Positions 8,670 to 16,778 of a stretch of DNA of 64,000 bases are shown here, one piece after another. This DNA comes from Shewanella schlegeliana (GTDB lineage: Bacteria; Pseudomonadota; Gammaproteobacteria; Enterobacterales; Shewanellaceae). The position numbers were made by a program, and so were the translations under genes. The stretch spans positions 372,001 through 436,000 of the forward strand of contig NZ_JAESVD010000003.1 of the NCBI RefSeq assembly GCF_016765635.1, written 5' to 3'. How positions within the stretch are numbered: position 1 is the stretch's first letter; the number at the start of each line of letters is the position of its first letter. The notes beneath the pieces are model-generated. The model saw nothing but the letters and a program-made list of their open reading frames with translations, searched no databases and was not told the DNA's origin.

Positions 8670-10853
8670 TTAACGTGCGAACCAAGCATCTTGCCAAGCA
8701 CTGCCTGTACCTGGTGCATAGTGACTCGCAGCGCCGCTACACCAACCACTGTTTGGCCAAGGTAGACACTCATACACGCCACCAGCGTTAGTCACTACGT
8801 CACCGGCTTGGTATTGGGTACCTGCCGCGTAAGCTGGATAGTCGCCGCCCTCGCCATCTTCTTCAACCAAGCTAACGCTAGTACGACGAATCAGTTCCTG
8901 CTCTGGTGCACTCACCACGACTTCATAGCTACCTGCCACTAAATCCGTTGCTGACAAGGTGACAGCAGCAGAGCTCGATACCTTAACTTCACTGCTTGCA
9001 AACACAGTACTGCCTTGTACTAAACTGGCATTAACGACCATAGTTTGGTTAACACTAGCGCTAAACTCAATAGTCACACTGCCTTGCTCAAGCACATAGC
9101 GCGGCGCAATACCGCTTACATCAAGAGTTGGTTTAACCACTGGAGGCAAGCCGCCATCACAATCGCTATCACCTTGGGCTTTCCAGACGCCCCACTCGCC
9201 TGTGGTGCCCGGCTCATCACCTTGAGTCCACCAGCCTGCTAACCAGCTCTTACTAGCGTGACTGACGGTTTCACTGCCAAGATAAACCTTAGTCGCATCC
9301 CAAGCGTTATCACATACCGCGCCCTGTTCTTTTACTGTGATGGTTCGTGCCACTTCAACCTGTTGACCCGCACTATCACTGACACGATAGGTTAGTAGGT
9401 ACTGACCAATACTAGCTGTATCCACATCACCTTCGACACTAATTTGCGCCGTTAGGTCGCCATCTTCGGCATCGATAGCACTCACGCCTGCCAATGCATC
9501 GAATGCACTATCCAGTAATACGCTAGCGTTGGCGACCCCCTTAAGCTCAGGCTTAGTGTTGTATACCTCTACCGTGCGCACCTGCTCAGTTAGGTTGTCA
9601 TCGCTATCGCTTACACGATAAGTCAGTGCATACAAACCTAAGGTCAGAGTATCGACCGAGCCTTCGACTTGGATATCCGCAGTGAGATCTCCGTCTTCCA
9701 TATCCTTAGCGCTCACACCAACTAATGCATCAAACTGCGCACCTAGCTTAACGCGAGTGTTGCTAAGCCCTGAGAAAATAGGCTTACCGTTATCTGGCTC
9801 TGGCGGCAGAATATCTTGACCATGAATGAATGGACCATAAGCCTTAATAAATGATTCGTTGTACGCCTGACCTGCAGAGCTTTGCCCCATGTCCCAGTTA
9901 ACCGACCAAGTCATCACACCACGTAGCGGCTGACCCTGCGCTTTCAATTGCTCAAATGCCGCATATAACTTTTGCGGCTCATTGATATAACCCGTTGCAG
10001 CGGCGTCGATATTAGTTGGAATACCAAATACTAACTTATCGTGAGGGATCTTAGTAAAGCCATTGGTGCCGTTAGATAAGGCGTCGGCAATATGATAGAT
10101 AAATTCCTGCTTAAGGTTATCGTTGTTTTGCGCAATCCAACCTAGCCCCTCGATATAGATACCATCGCCGCCTTGATTATAAAATTGGGGGTTAATCCAG
10201 TCGTAATAGCCCTCTAGCGCAGTGATATAAGGCACATACTTACCGCCTGTTGTCAGGTACGGAAATTCTGGCGCCATGGTGATCAAGAAGTTTTTGCCCT
10301 GCTCACGGTAGTAATCTTTAACGATACGCAGCGCCGCAGGGATAACGGCTTGGTTGTCTGCAGCTGTCACCGCCGCTTGCTCTAAATCGATATCTAGACC
10401 ATCAAAGCCATAGACCTCGACAAGACGAATAATCTCATCGGCTAAAGCTTGCTCTTGGCCACTGCGTAGCTCAATGTGTGCATCGGCGCCGCCTAAGGCG
10501 ATCAATACCGAACGGCCTTGGCGGTTGAGCTCGCCGATCTGCTCAATAAACTCAGCTTCGGTTAAACCAATTTCAGGATCGAGTTTAAAGGTAGGAATGG
10601 TGCCGACTGCGCCGTAGACCTTCATAAACGACACATCCACCACGTTATATTGCGGATCGACCTCAGTTAAGGTCACACAAGGGGCGACACCACCTTTATA
10701 GCCCGCGCCGCCACACCAGTTATGCCAGTAACCGACAACAACCCCAGCTTGTGGGTTAACCATATCAACACCATTGGCCATAGCTGGTGCCGAAACCGCG
10801 CCCATTGCCAAGGCGATGCTTGCGCCAAGTAGATTAAGTTTGAGTGATTTCAT
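8670..10853 (-). CDS. Secreted GH18 chitinase with two Ig-like and two chitin-binding modules
   Basis: Extracellular endo-acting chitinase (hydrolysis of beta-1,4-GlcNAc polymers), 727 residues from the chosen start. Order: Sec signal ending APAMA; GH18 barrel (about 30-350) with the catalytic motif DGLDIDLE (general acid Glu about 158); two DUF5011/HYR-like repeats, each containing 'LTYRVSDS'; a CBM5/12 with 'SWLAGWWTQGDEPG'; a linker beta domain; and a second C-terminal CBM5/12-like module with Trp/Cys residues. An ATG six codons upstream (10871) overlaps the ribosome site AAGGGAT, so the ATG at 10853 is preferred. The leader carries a c-di-GMP-I riboswitch and a terminator-like hairpin. 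Confidence 0.95.
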   Translation of the reverse strand: MKSLKLNLLGASIALAMGAVSAPAMANGVDMVNPQAGVVVGYWHNWCGGAGYKGGVAPCVTLTEVDPQYNVVDVSFMKVYGAVGTIPTFKLDPEIGLTEAEFIEQIGELNRQGRSVLIALGGADAHIELRSGQEQALADEIIRLVEVYGFDGLDIDLEQAAVTAADNQAVIPAALRIVKDYYREQGKNFLITMAPEFPYLTTGGKYVPYITALEGYYDWINPQFYNQGGDGIYIEGLGWIAQNNDNLKQEFIYHIADALSNGTNGFTKIPHDKLVFGIPTNIDAAATGYINEPQKLYAAFEQLKAQGQPLRGVMTWSVNWDMGQSSAGQAYNESFIKAYGPFIHGQDILPPEPDNGKPIFSGLSNTRVKLGAQFDALVGVSAKDMEDGDLTADIQVEGSVDTLTLGLYALTYRVSDSDDNLTEQVRTVEVYNTKPELKGVANASVLLDSAFDALAGVSAIDAEDGDLTAQISVEGDVDTASIGQYLLTYRVSDSAGQQVEVARTITVKEQGAVCDNAWDATKVYLGSETVSHASKSWLAGWWTQGDEPGTTGEWGVWKAQGDSDCDGGLPPVVKPTLDVSGIAPRYVLEQGSVTIEFSASVNQTMVVNASLVQGSTVFASSEVKVSSSAAVTLSATDLVAGSYEVVVSAPEQELIRRTSVSLVEEDGEGGDYPAYAAGTQYQAGDVVTNAGGVYECLPWPNSGWCSGAASHYAPGTGSAWQDAWFAR

Positions 10854-10880
10854 TAATTCATCCCTTTTCATTCAATATCG

Positions 10881-10914
10881 AAAAGCAACAAACAGGCAGC
10901 TAATATCTGCTGCC
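10881..10914 (-). terminator. Terminator-like expression platform of the GEMM riboswitch
   Basis: Minus strand: GGCAGC, 8-nt loop, GCTGCC, then a T-rich run (TGTTTGTTGCTTTT), lying between the riboswitch aptamer and the chitinase ribosome site. Its position suggests c-di-GMP-dependent transcription termination or antitermination; the direction of control cannot be read. Confidence 0.65.
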
Positions 10915-10917
10915 CGT

Positions 10918-11005
10918 GTCACTTGCGGTAGCGCCACTGCCGTAGGAATTGCTCCGTTAGGCTGGATGCTTTGCGTCACCTGCTTTCACAGGTTTTGCCT
11001 TTTTC
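10918..11005 (-). ncRNA. c-di-GMP-I (GEMM) riboswitch in the chitinase leader
   Basis: On the minus strand the region shows the GEMM-I hallmarks in order: GGCAAAACC, a GAAA tetraloop closing the first helix (CCTGTGAAAGCAGG), GTGACGCAAAGC, the receptor-side CCAGCCTAA, a second hairpin, and GCGCTACCGC at the 3' end. These are the conserved ligand-pocket and tetraloop-receptor elements of the class. The gene downstream is the chitinase, a target type in keeping with GEMM association with surface and chitin functions in vibrios. Confidence 0.92.
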
Positions 11006-11452
11006 ATCAAGTGCATAAATAGCACTCATCTTATTTTGCGGATTATTATCTGTAACCCTAATTTTGTAAATCTAAATATATCGACAAAAACCAAGCTAAC
11101 AGCAATAAACACCTTAAAACCACAAAAGACAAAATATTGACAACTAAGATACTGATTAAAGAGAGATAAAAATAAAACAAAACATACAATAACCAACATT
11201 AAAAGCAACTAATGCCAGAGTTATACAATAAAAGTAACCATTAAAAATAGTTTGACAAAATTAACGCCAAAAATATAACCCAAACCTAAAAATGTCAGAT
11301 TATTGATATGAGTTAGCGCAATCACTATTTATTGGCACAAATCTCAAGAACCGCCCATAGAGTTCAACTGGGGTTCAGCTAAGAAAAGCTAATATTTGCG
11401 GTCAGTTTATTTCATGTTTTTAACCTAATGATTAGTTATCTAAGAGAGTTGA

Positions 11453-11764
11453 ATGAAGATCCATGACACCAATTTAACTTACGAAAACCTCCCTAGCGTA
11501 ATGCTGCTGCTCGAATCTGTTGCCTTTATGTGGGTCGTCACCCTGATCACCTTAGGGATAGTCAGCTGGGTAGCACTAAAACTTTGGCACCTACACTCAT
11601 TACCAAAATACTTAGCCAAAGAACGCGGCATGCGGCAGGCCAAACTGGTTTTCTGGCTCTGTATGCTAGGCCTGTTTTGGAAACCGCTTTGGGTATTGGC
11701 CGTTATCGCCATCGTGACCGATTGGGACAGGGTACAAGAGTGGATTAGGGGGACGCGCGCATGA
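11453..11764 (+). CDS. yiaW: DUF3302 inner-membrane protein, YiaW-like
   Basis: A 103-residue protein with two predicted membrane helices (about 17-42 and 66-88) joined by a basic loop, and a short Trp-rich C-terminus. Size, topology and coupling to an HlyD-type protein match the E. coli yiaW-yiaV pair (DUF3302). The stop overlaps the next start by 4 bp. Function is unknown; with its partner it is probably a component of an envelope export system. About 240 bp of AT-rich sequence with no clear gene lies upstream. Confidence 0.75.
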   Translation: MKIHDTNLTYENLPSVMLLLESVAFMWVVTLITLGIVSWVALKLWHLHSLPKYLAKERGMRQAKLVFWLCMLGLFWKPLWVLAVIAIVTDWDRVQEWIRGTRA

Positions 11765-12792
11765 AAGAGATAATGCTGCCCTATATCTTTATCGTCTGGT
11801 TACTATTCAAGTTTAAAGTCGTTAAATCCAGACCTAGAAACTACTTTATCAGCGTATTTGTTGGCTGCTTAATTGCGATGACCCTATTCTTAGCTCATCG
11901 TTTCTACTCACCAGCGGATCTGACCAACTCCACCACAGTGCGCGCGCCACACGCCATTTTGTCACCGGCGATTGGCCAACAGATCGATACCATCTCAATC
12001 GATCACAACCAACACGTAAACAAAGGCGACCTGCTCTACACCTTAGTGGATGACAAGGTCAGTAGCGCCATCGATGAGGTCAACGCACGTATTAACGAAG
12101 TTAAACGCAGCATCGAAGCTACCGAGGTCAAACTGGCCCAAGCGCAGCGTACTCATCAACGTAAAGCCAATCTTGGCGAGCATGTTAGTGATCGTGACTT
12201 AGAAAACGCCGAAGATAACGTGGAGATAATTAAAGCCGAGCTTAAGGTGCAACACGCACAGCTAGAGGTGCAATACGCCCAGCTAAGAAAGCAAGAGTTT
12301 GAGCTTAAAAGGCTCGAAATTCGTGCGCCGTTTGATGGCATGGTCACCCATGTCTATATCGCCGATGGCTCACGAGTCGGTGCCATGCACCTTTGGGATA
12401 CTGGGCGTAAGTTTGTCGAGATGCGCATTCCCGACCAATCCTTCGCCTATATTCAGCCGGGGCAGTTTGCCGAGTTCTATATTGACGCCTACCCAGGTCA
12501 AATATTTAGAGCTAGGGTACACAGTAAAGTAGAAGCTACAGGTGAAGCACAGGGCGATATCTTACCCCGTGAGCAGATGGTGTCACGCCACATCAACTTA
12601 GGCTCCATGCCTGTGGGGCGAACCGTAGTGCTTGAGGTCGATGACGCCACTATGGCGATGCTGCCTATTGGCGCGACGGGCTCAGCCTGGATAAGCGCCG
12701 ACAAGCCATCGTCACTGCTAGGCTTTCTCGACATCATTGGCGGGGCAACGGTACGATTGACCGCAGTGAAAGCTTACCTTAATCCACTATAG
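11761..12792 (+). CDS. yiaV: HlyD-family membrane-fusion protein, YiaV-like
   Basis: A 343-residue periplasmic adaptor anchored by one N-terminal helix (about 27-45). It shows a split biotinyl-lipoyl-like domain ('VRAPHAILSPAIGQQIDTISIDHNQHVNKGDLL' opening and 'LEIRAPFDGMVTHVYIADGSRV' closing), a long alpha-helical hairpin between them rich in Glu/Gln/Lys, and a C-terminal beta-barrel. Family members link inner-membrane transporters to outer-membrane exit ducts. Its start overlaps yiaW (ATGA) and the pair ends at a strong terminator; no pump or TolC gene is adjacent. Confidence 0.85.
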   Translation: MKEIMLPYIFIVWLLFKFKVVKSRPRNYFISVFVGCLIAMTLFLAHRFYSPADLTNSTTVRAPHAILSPAIGQQIDTISIDHNQHVNKGDLLYTLVDDKVSSAIDEVNARINEVKRSIEATEVKLAQAQRTHQRKANLGEHVSDRDLENAEDNVEIIKAELKVQHAQLEVQYAQLRKQEFELKRLEIRAPFDGMVTHVYIADGSRVGAMHLWDTGRKFVEMRIPDQSFAYIQPGQFAEFYIDAYPGQIFRARVHSKVEATGEAQGDILPREQMVSRHINLGSMPVGRTVVLEVDDATMAMLPIGATGSAWISADKPSSLLGFLDIIGGATVRLTAVKAYLNPL

Positions 12793-12800
12793 TGATTGAC

Positions 12801-12830
12801 AAAAAAGCACAGCTTAAGCTGTGCTTTTTT
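12801..12830 (+). terminator. Bidirectional terminator after yiaWV
   Basis: Near-perfect palindrome AAAAAAGCACAGCTTAAGCTGTGCTTTTTT, directly after the yiaV stop. Confidence 0.9.
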
Positions 12831-12839
12831 AGCGCTATA

Positions 12840-13120
12840 ATACCAATCAGTACAAGAATTTGATCGACTCAGAGCAGTTTTTGGCAAACTAATTCAAGGC
12901 GAGTAGCTGCAATAATGGTTATTCCCTTATAAAGCTAATCAACGCAGAAGTAGGCAGCCAAAAATGCTCCAGAATGGCGAGTTTTAGCGATTCTGATGCT
13001 GTGACTCTTAATAAATAAAGAGGGACCTTGAACCTAGTTCAACTATGCTCTTCACTAGTTGCCTTGCCTCAGAGCCGCTAAACTCTCGCAGAGTGACTAA
13101 ATATTTATACTGACTGGTAT
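12840..13120. mobile_element. MITE-like element, copy 1 (281 bp)
   Basis: The element is bounded by terminal inverted repeats ATACCAATCAGTA and TACTGACTGGTAT and has no coding capacity. Its reverse complement aligns over nearly its whole length with 51611-51877 in this window (for example the shared GCATCAGAATCGCTAAAACT and TTGAATTAGTTTGCCAAAAA stretches). It lies between the yiaWV terminator and the 3' end of the BI-1-like gene. A non-autonomous transposable element is the simplest reading; no source transposase is visible here. Confidence 0.88.
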
Positions 13121-13130
13121 AAGCCTTAAC

Positions 13131-13805
13131 TTATTTCTTTGATATCAGCTCTAATATACGTAAGAACAGGTTAATGATCTCCATATAAAGCATGCCACCA
13201 AAATCAATCGCTTGATCTAATGTATCACCGAATTTACTAGCACTAGCCCAGAAATAACCAATATAGCCACACATGCAAGCTGCTACAATCCAGTGAATAG
13301 CCTCATGGCTATGGCCAAATATGAATAACCAACTCAGCTCAATCACCAAAATCCAACCCGTGATCACTGCCAGCACCTTACCAAAATGAATAAATAGATT
13401 CGGCATCAGCGTCGCAGTAATAATCATTAACAAGGTAATCGTCGCGGTGTATTGAATCGCTGTTACAATCTCACTGTAGGAGAATTGTTGTAAACACAAG
13501 TTAAGCAATAAACCGACGCTTAACGTGAGTATGTTATAGCCTAAAAAGCTATATAATGGCGCTTCATAACGAAACATGATCAGAAAGCCTAGAGTAGAAA
13601 ATACCAAAAAACCGATCAAAATAAACCAAGGATTAATACTATTAATCCACTCTGTCGGAAAGTAAACAACTGTCAGGTAGTTAGTAGTAAATCCCCAGAT
13701 TAACACTAAGCCAATCACTAAGTTGAATACCCGCTTGCTAACCTGTCTATCTTTTAAAAACAGCCCAGACAAGTAATGACTCAGGCCTGCTTGTGACTTT
13801 TCCAT
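13131..13805 (-). CDS. Bax inhibitor-1 (BI-1/YccA/YbhL)-family membrane protein
   Basis: A 224-residue protein with about seven membrane helices and a C-terminal amphipathic stretch 'DFGGMLYMEIINLFLRILEL', the conserved end of the TMBIM/BI-1 family. Bacterial homologues such as YccA modulate FtsH or act as Ca2+-leak-type channels; no specific role can be assigned. The family's usual Asp in the terminal LYLD motif is replaced by Glu (LYME). The start follows an AGGAA ribosome site. Copy 1 of the MITE sits 10 bp beyond the stop codon. Confidence 0.7.
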   Translation of the reverse strand: MEKSQAGLSHYLSGLFLKDRQVSKRVFNLVIGLVLIWGFTTNYLTVVYFPTEWINSINPWFILIGFLVFSTLGFLIMFRYEAPLYSFLGYNILTLSVGLLLNLCLQQFSYSEIVTAIQYTATITLLMIITATLMPNLFIHFGKVLAVITGWILVIELSWLFIFGHSHEAIHWIVAACMCGYIGYFWASASKFGDTLDQAIDFGGMLYMEIINLFLRILELISKK

Positions 13806-14140
13806 GTAAGCTATTTCCTAGCAATAATGCGGTTATACCGCCAAATGCCGCGGAGCTTAGCCAAAGTTGATACTCTGCAATATAAACAAATATTCAATTT
13901 GCAAAATAGGTCAACAAATAAAGGGTTAACTGGTTATAGCTTATCCAAAATCAACATAAAAATAGCCGATGATTTTAACGTTTGCAGTGGTGAGGCTAAT
14001 GGCAGTAAAAGCAGAACTGAATAGATCACTTTCTTATATCGATGGCAGTTGCCCATCTGAACGCCCGATTCCATGCCATACTTCACTATGTATCATAGGC
14101 GTAAATATCACGCTCAGTCGAACTAGTTGAGAATGTAAAT
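13806..14140. other. Gene-free interval
   Basis: 335 bp between the BI-1-like gene and a small plus-strand ORF. I see no RNA gene or terminator. Short reading frames here lack ribosome sites or recognisable content. Confidence 0.5.
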
Positions 14141-14302
14141 ATGAGCAAATCACACGACAGTACCCGAAGACAGCCAGACCATGGCAAACAACACTCTGCA
14201 GAGTTTGAGCATAAGAAGAAATTGGGGAAAAACCCTAATGAACCTCATGCCCCCAAGCCAAGCAAAGATCAACATGAGTACCATGAAAGCCCTGAAGATT
14301 AG
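14141..14302 (+). CDS. Small hydrophilic protein, 53 aa (hypothetical)
   Basis: A short frame of 53 residues, very rich in His, Lys, Ser, Glu and Pro with no hydrophobic segment ('HGKQHSAEFEHKKKLGKNPNEPHAPKPSKD'-like composition). This bias is unusual for a random frame and recalls small stress-related hydrophilic proteins. The ribosome site is weak (GAG at 12 nt). I recognise no family. It could be non-coding. Confidence 0.45.
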   Translation: MSKSHDSTRRQPDHGKQHSAEFEHKKKLGKNPNEPHAPKPSKDQHEYHESPED

Positions 14303-14643
14303 CTTGAGTTCCACTAGCCCGTAAGCATGAAAAAGCGGAAAGTGAGGAGTAAATGAGGCTGGTTAAGCAGTCTAATACTCGGTGAAGACTATTAAAGAGG
14401 CCATATTGCTACAGCACAACCAATGTAGCGATACGGCTATCGCTTGTCTTCAATGTCTCGTAATAACACTTACCAATGGCTCCGCTCTGAAACTGTCTCT
14501 GAAACTGATATAGATTTATCGCTCAAAAGAACCTAACCCTAACTGAGTCGGCAAGATCATCACACAATCTAATTGAAGGTTAGGTGCAGAAAAGTGCTAG
14601 AATCAGCGCCAATTCACTTTCCACATCAAGCAAAGGTAATGCA
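14303..14643. other. Gene-free interval
   Basis: 341 bp upstream of the DUF2999-like gene. It holds short imperfect palindromes (around 14426-14450) but no convincing gene, tRNA or riboswitch. Confidence 0.5.
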
Positions 14644-14895
14644 ATGAACCCGATTCTTGCGATCTTAAAAGAGCACAATGTCAGTGACGAGCAAGCTAAA
14701 GAGCTGTTCCAAACTTTAACAGAGAACCCAATGATGGCGATGGCTGTTATCGGCCAATTAGGCATTCCTCCAGAGAAGCTACAACAGCTTATGGGTCTTG
14801 TTATGCAAAACCCAGCTTTGATTAAAGAAGCCGTTGAAGAGCTAGGCTTAGATTTCTCGAAAGTTGAAGCGGCCAAGGCTCAGCTACAACAATAA
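14644..14895 (+). CDS. DUF2999-like small helical protein
   Basis: An 83-residue, predicted all-helical cytoplasmic protein ('MNPILAILKEHNVSDEQAKELF' at the start). It resembles the short DUF2999 proteins of Shewanella and Vibrio; function unknown. The frame is open 20 codons further upstream, but the ATG at 14644 has an AAAGG ribosome site at proper distance and gives the family-like N-terminus. A strong bidirectional terminator follows. Confidence 0.75.
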   Translation: MNPILAILKEHNVSDEQAKELFQTLTENPMMAMAVIGQLGIPPEKLQQLMGLVMQNPALIKEAVEELGLDFSKVEAAKAQLQQ

Positions 14896-14957
14896 TTAGC
14901 TCCGGCAATAATTAGCGGCAAAAGCACCTAGCGACAGATGCTAGCAATTTGTGCCCC

Positions 14958-14991
14958 AAAAAAAGAGTAAGCTTTCGCTTACTCTTTTTTT
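14958..14991. terminator. Bidirectional terminator
   Basis: Hairpin AAGAGTAAGC-TTTC-GCTTACTCTT flanked by A7 and T7, serving the DUF2999-like gene and the convergent MORN-repeat gene. Confidence 0.92.
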
Positions 14992-15008
14992 GTCTGCTAT
15001 TTATTGCC

Positions 15009-16346
15009 CTAATTGACGCTATTTTGATTTCTCTTCACATCAAGCAATTTAGGCTCTGGGAATAGCGGAATACTCAATTCTCTTGGCAAACTAAACAGCA
15101 CGGCATCAACCACATCGTAACCATCAGCGGCATCGACAAACTTCCAGCTTTTGCCGATATCAGTAGAGTAGCCCACTAAGGCTGACTCTCGAACCATCAC
15201 GCCTTCAGCGGTTGGGGTCTCTATCTGCACCGGCAAATAAGCGTAATACTCATCACCATCCATAAACATCTGAGTCTGCTCTGTAAAGGTCGCTCGGTCT
15301 TGACTAAACGCCCCAGACTTCATTTTTTCGGTGAACTGCCAAATGATGCGTTTATAACCTACTCGGGCCCCTTCATAAAAAATCTCTTCATCCAAAATAA
15401 AGCCCATAAAGGCATCAATATCGCCATCACGAATACTTTGTTGGAACACCTTGGCGGCAACGAGCGCCTTTTCAACCACCAGCTGACCTTGTCGGTCATA
15501 ATACTTCTGCTCACCACTGCGCTCTCCGGCAATAACCGCACTGTGCCACTTCAACTGCCCATTAGGCCAAAACTCTTGTAGTGTGCCATTACCTTTAGCA
15601 TCGAAATTGGCCTGTTGCTCTAGCGTGCCATCTTCAGAATACGCCTCACCTAAGCCGACTATCTGACCATCTTTGAAGTTGCGCACAGCTCTTAGGTTAC
15701 CGTTCTTATGGTAATCTTTAAACTCGCCCTGCTCGAGACCTTCGTCAAAATAGCCCTCTTGTGCGAGCTGACCATTTTCATAAAATCGCTTTCTTATTCC
15801 GGCAGGATGGTGCTCGTCATAACGCAGCGTGCCATCTTCATAAAAGGTCTGCCAATGACCAACTCTGTCACCACGCAGCTCATAGCCGCGGATCTTCAGC
15901 TGGCCATTGTCATGAAAATCCTCAACTAATTCAGGCTTTGGCTCGACTTTGGGCTCAACGGGGTAATCGGCCGTTTTCATAATGAAATCAGTACTGAATG
16001 ACTCGCCTTTCTCTTGTTCCTCTTCTGACAGCGTCGCTAAAATAGGCAGTAACGCCTCTACTGAATCTTGTTACTCTCGCTTGGCAAACGCATCAAACTC
16101 CGCAAAGCCGCTCGACTCTTTAACCTTAGTTTGTACTTGATTACTTTGCTCTGAGTCATAATCGACTGCAATCACCACTTTTAACTCACTGAACTCTGTA
16201 TGACTTAACACCGATTGTTGCGCCGAAAACAGGGTCAATAAATAGCAGCGCTCAAAAGTGTCACATTCGATAGAAGAGGTTTTACTACTGCATGCTGACA
16301 GCAGTATTGCTGTGGCAATACTGGCTGTAATCATTAATATTTTCAT
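15009..16346 (-). pseudogene. MORN-repeat lipoprotein gene split by an in-frame TAA
   Basis: Two reading frames, 16071-16346 (91 aa; lipoprotein signal LLSACSS) and 15009-15980 (323 aa; five to six MORN-2-type 'NGQL' repeats followed by a globular domain), are in the same frame. The 30 codons between the TAA at 16071-16073 and the ATG at 15980 are fully open. The second frame has no ribosome site and no signal peptide of its own. One 445-codon lipoprotein gene interrupted by a single nonsense codon is the best reading (CAA to TAA would suffice). The MORN_2 repeats resemble YwqK-type proteins; role unknown. A sequencing error or programmed readthrough remains possible. Confidence 0.8.
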
Positions 16347-16587
16347 AGAATTATAAACTCACTAAAATGCTAGCCGCATCCTAGATGAAAACCAGTCATT
16401 AGTGGGAGAGCAACTTTCTTTATGTGGATTGCCTCACGCAATAACTTAAGCTAGATAAGTTAGCTAGATAAGTTGCCATCAATTTCTACGGCTTCTTTTT
16501 CAGTAAAAACTTGATCCACTGCACATATCCCCCAATGATGCTTGCGCACTATCGGCAGCTGCGTACAATCCGCGCCAACAATTTATT
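16347..16587. other. Region upstream of the purine riboswitch
   Basis: It separates the divergent MORN lipoprotein and NCS2 permease genes, so it should hold promoters for both. It contains a direct duplication of TTAGCTAGATAAG-like sequence around 16448-16473. No gene is seen. Confidence 0.5.
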
Positions 16588-16657
16588 GTGCTGTATATCG
16601 CTGGAAATTTGGTCCAGAAGTCTCTACCACAAGACCTAATCTTGTGACTACAGCCCA
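16588..16657 (+). ncRNA. Purine riboswitch (guanine/hypoxanthine type)
   Basis: P1 arms GCTGTA and TACAGC enclose the three-way junction. The J1/2 segment TATCG, hairpin CTGG-AAATTTGG-TCCAG with its loop, J2/3 TCTCTACC, and hairpin ACAAGA-CCTAA-TCTTGT follow in the right order. The ligand-discriminating position in the last junction (GACTAC) is C, predicting guanine/hypoxanthine rather than adenine binding. The adjacent gene is an NCS2 purine permease. Confidence 0.88.
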
Positions 16658-16665
16658 ATCACCGT

Positions 16666-16703
16666 CCACTGCCAAAGGTCTAAAACACTTGGCAGCCCAG
16701 TGG
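16666..16703 (+). promoter_or_regulatory. Candidate expression-platform hairpin of the purine riboswitch
   Basis: Inverted repeat CCACTGCCAA / TTGGCAG..CAGTGG directly downstream of the aptamer. No T run follows, so it may be part of an alternative fold rather than a simple terminator. Confidence 0.5.
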
Positions 16704-16778
16704 TATTCGCCAATAAATTTATTGAACCCTTAGCGTTTAAAAAATTAGCGCATCAATAAACATTAATAAGGCATCACT

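Noticed and set aside
11026..11208. 60-codon hydrophobic minus-strand frame upstream of the chitinase riboswitch
   Set aside because: Low-complexity AT-rich sequence with no ribosome site; likely chance.
16542..16733. 63-codon plus-strand frame
   Set aside because: It runs through the purine riboswitch and has no ribosome site.
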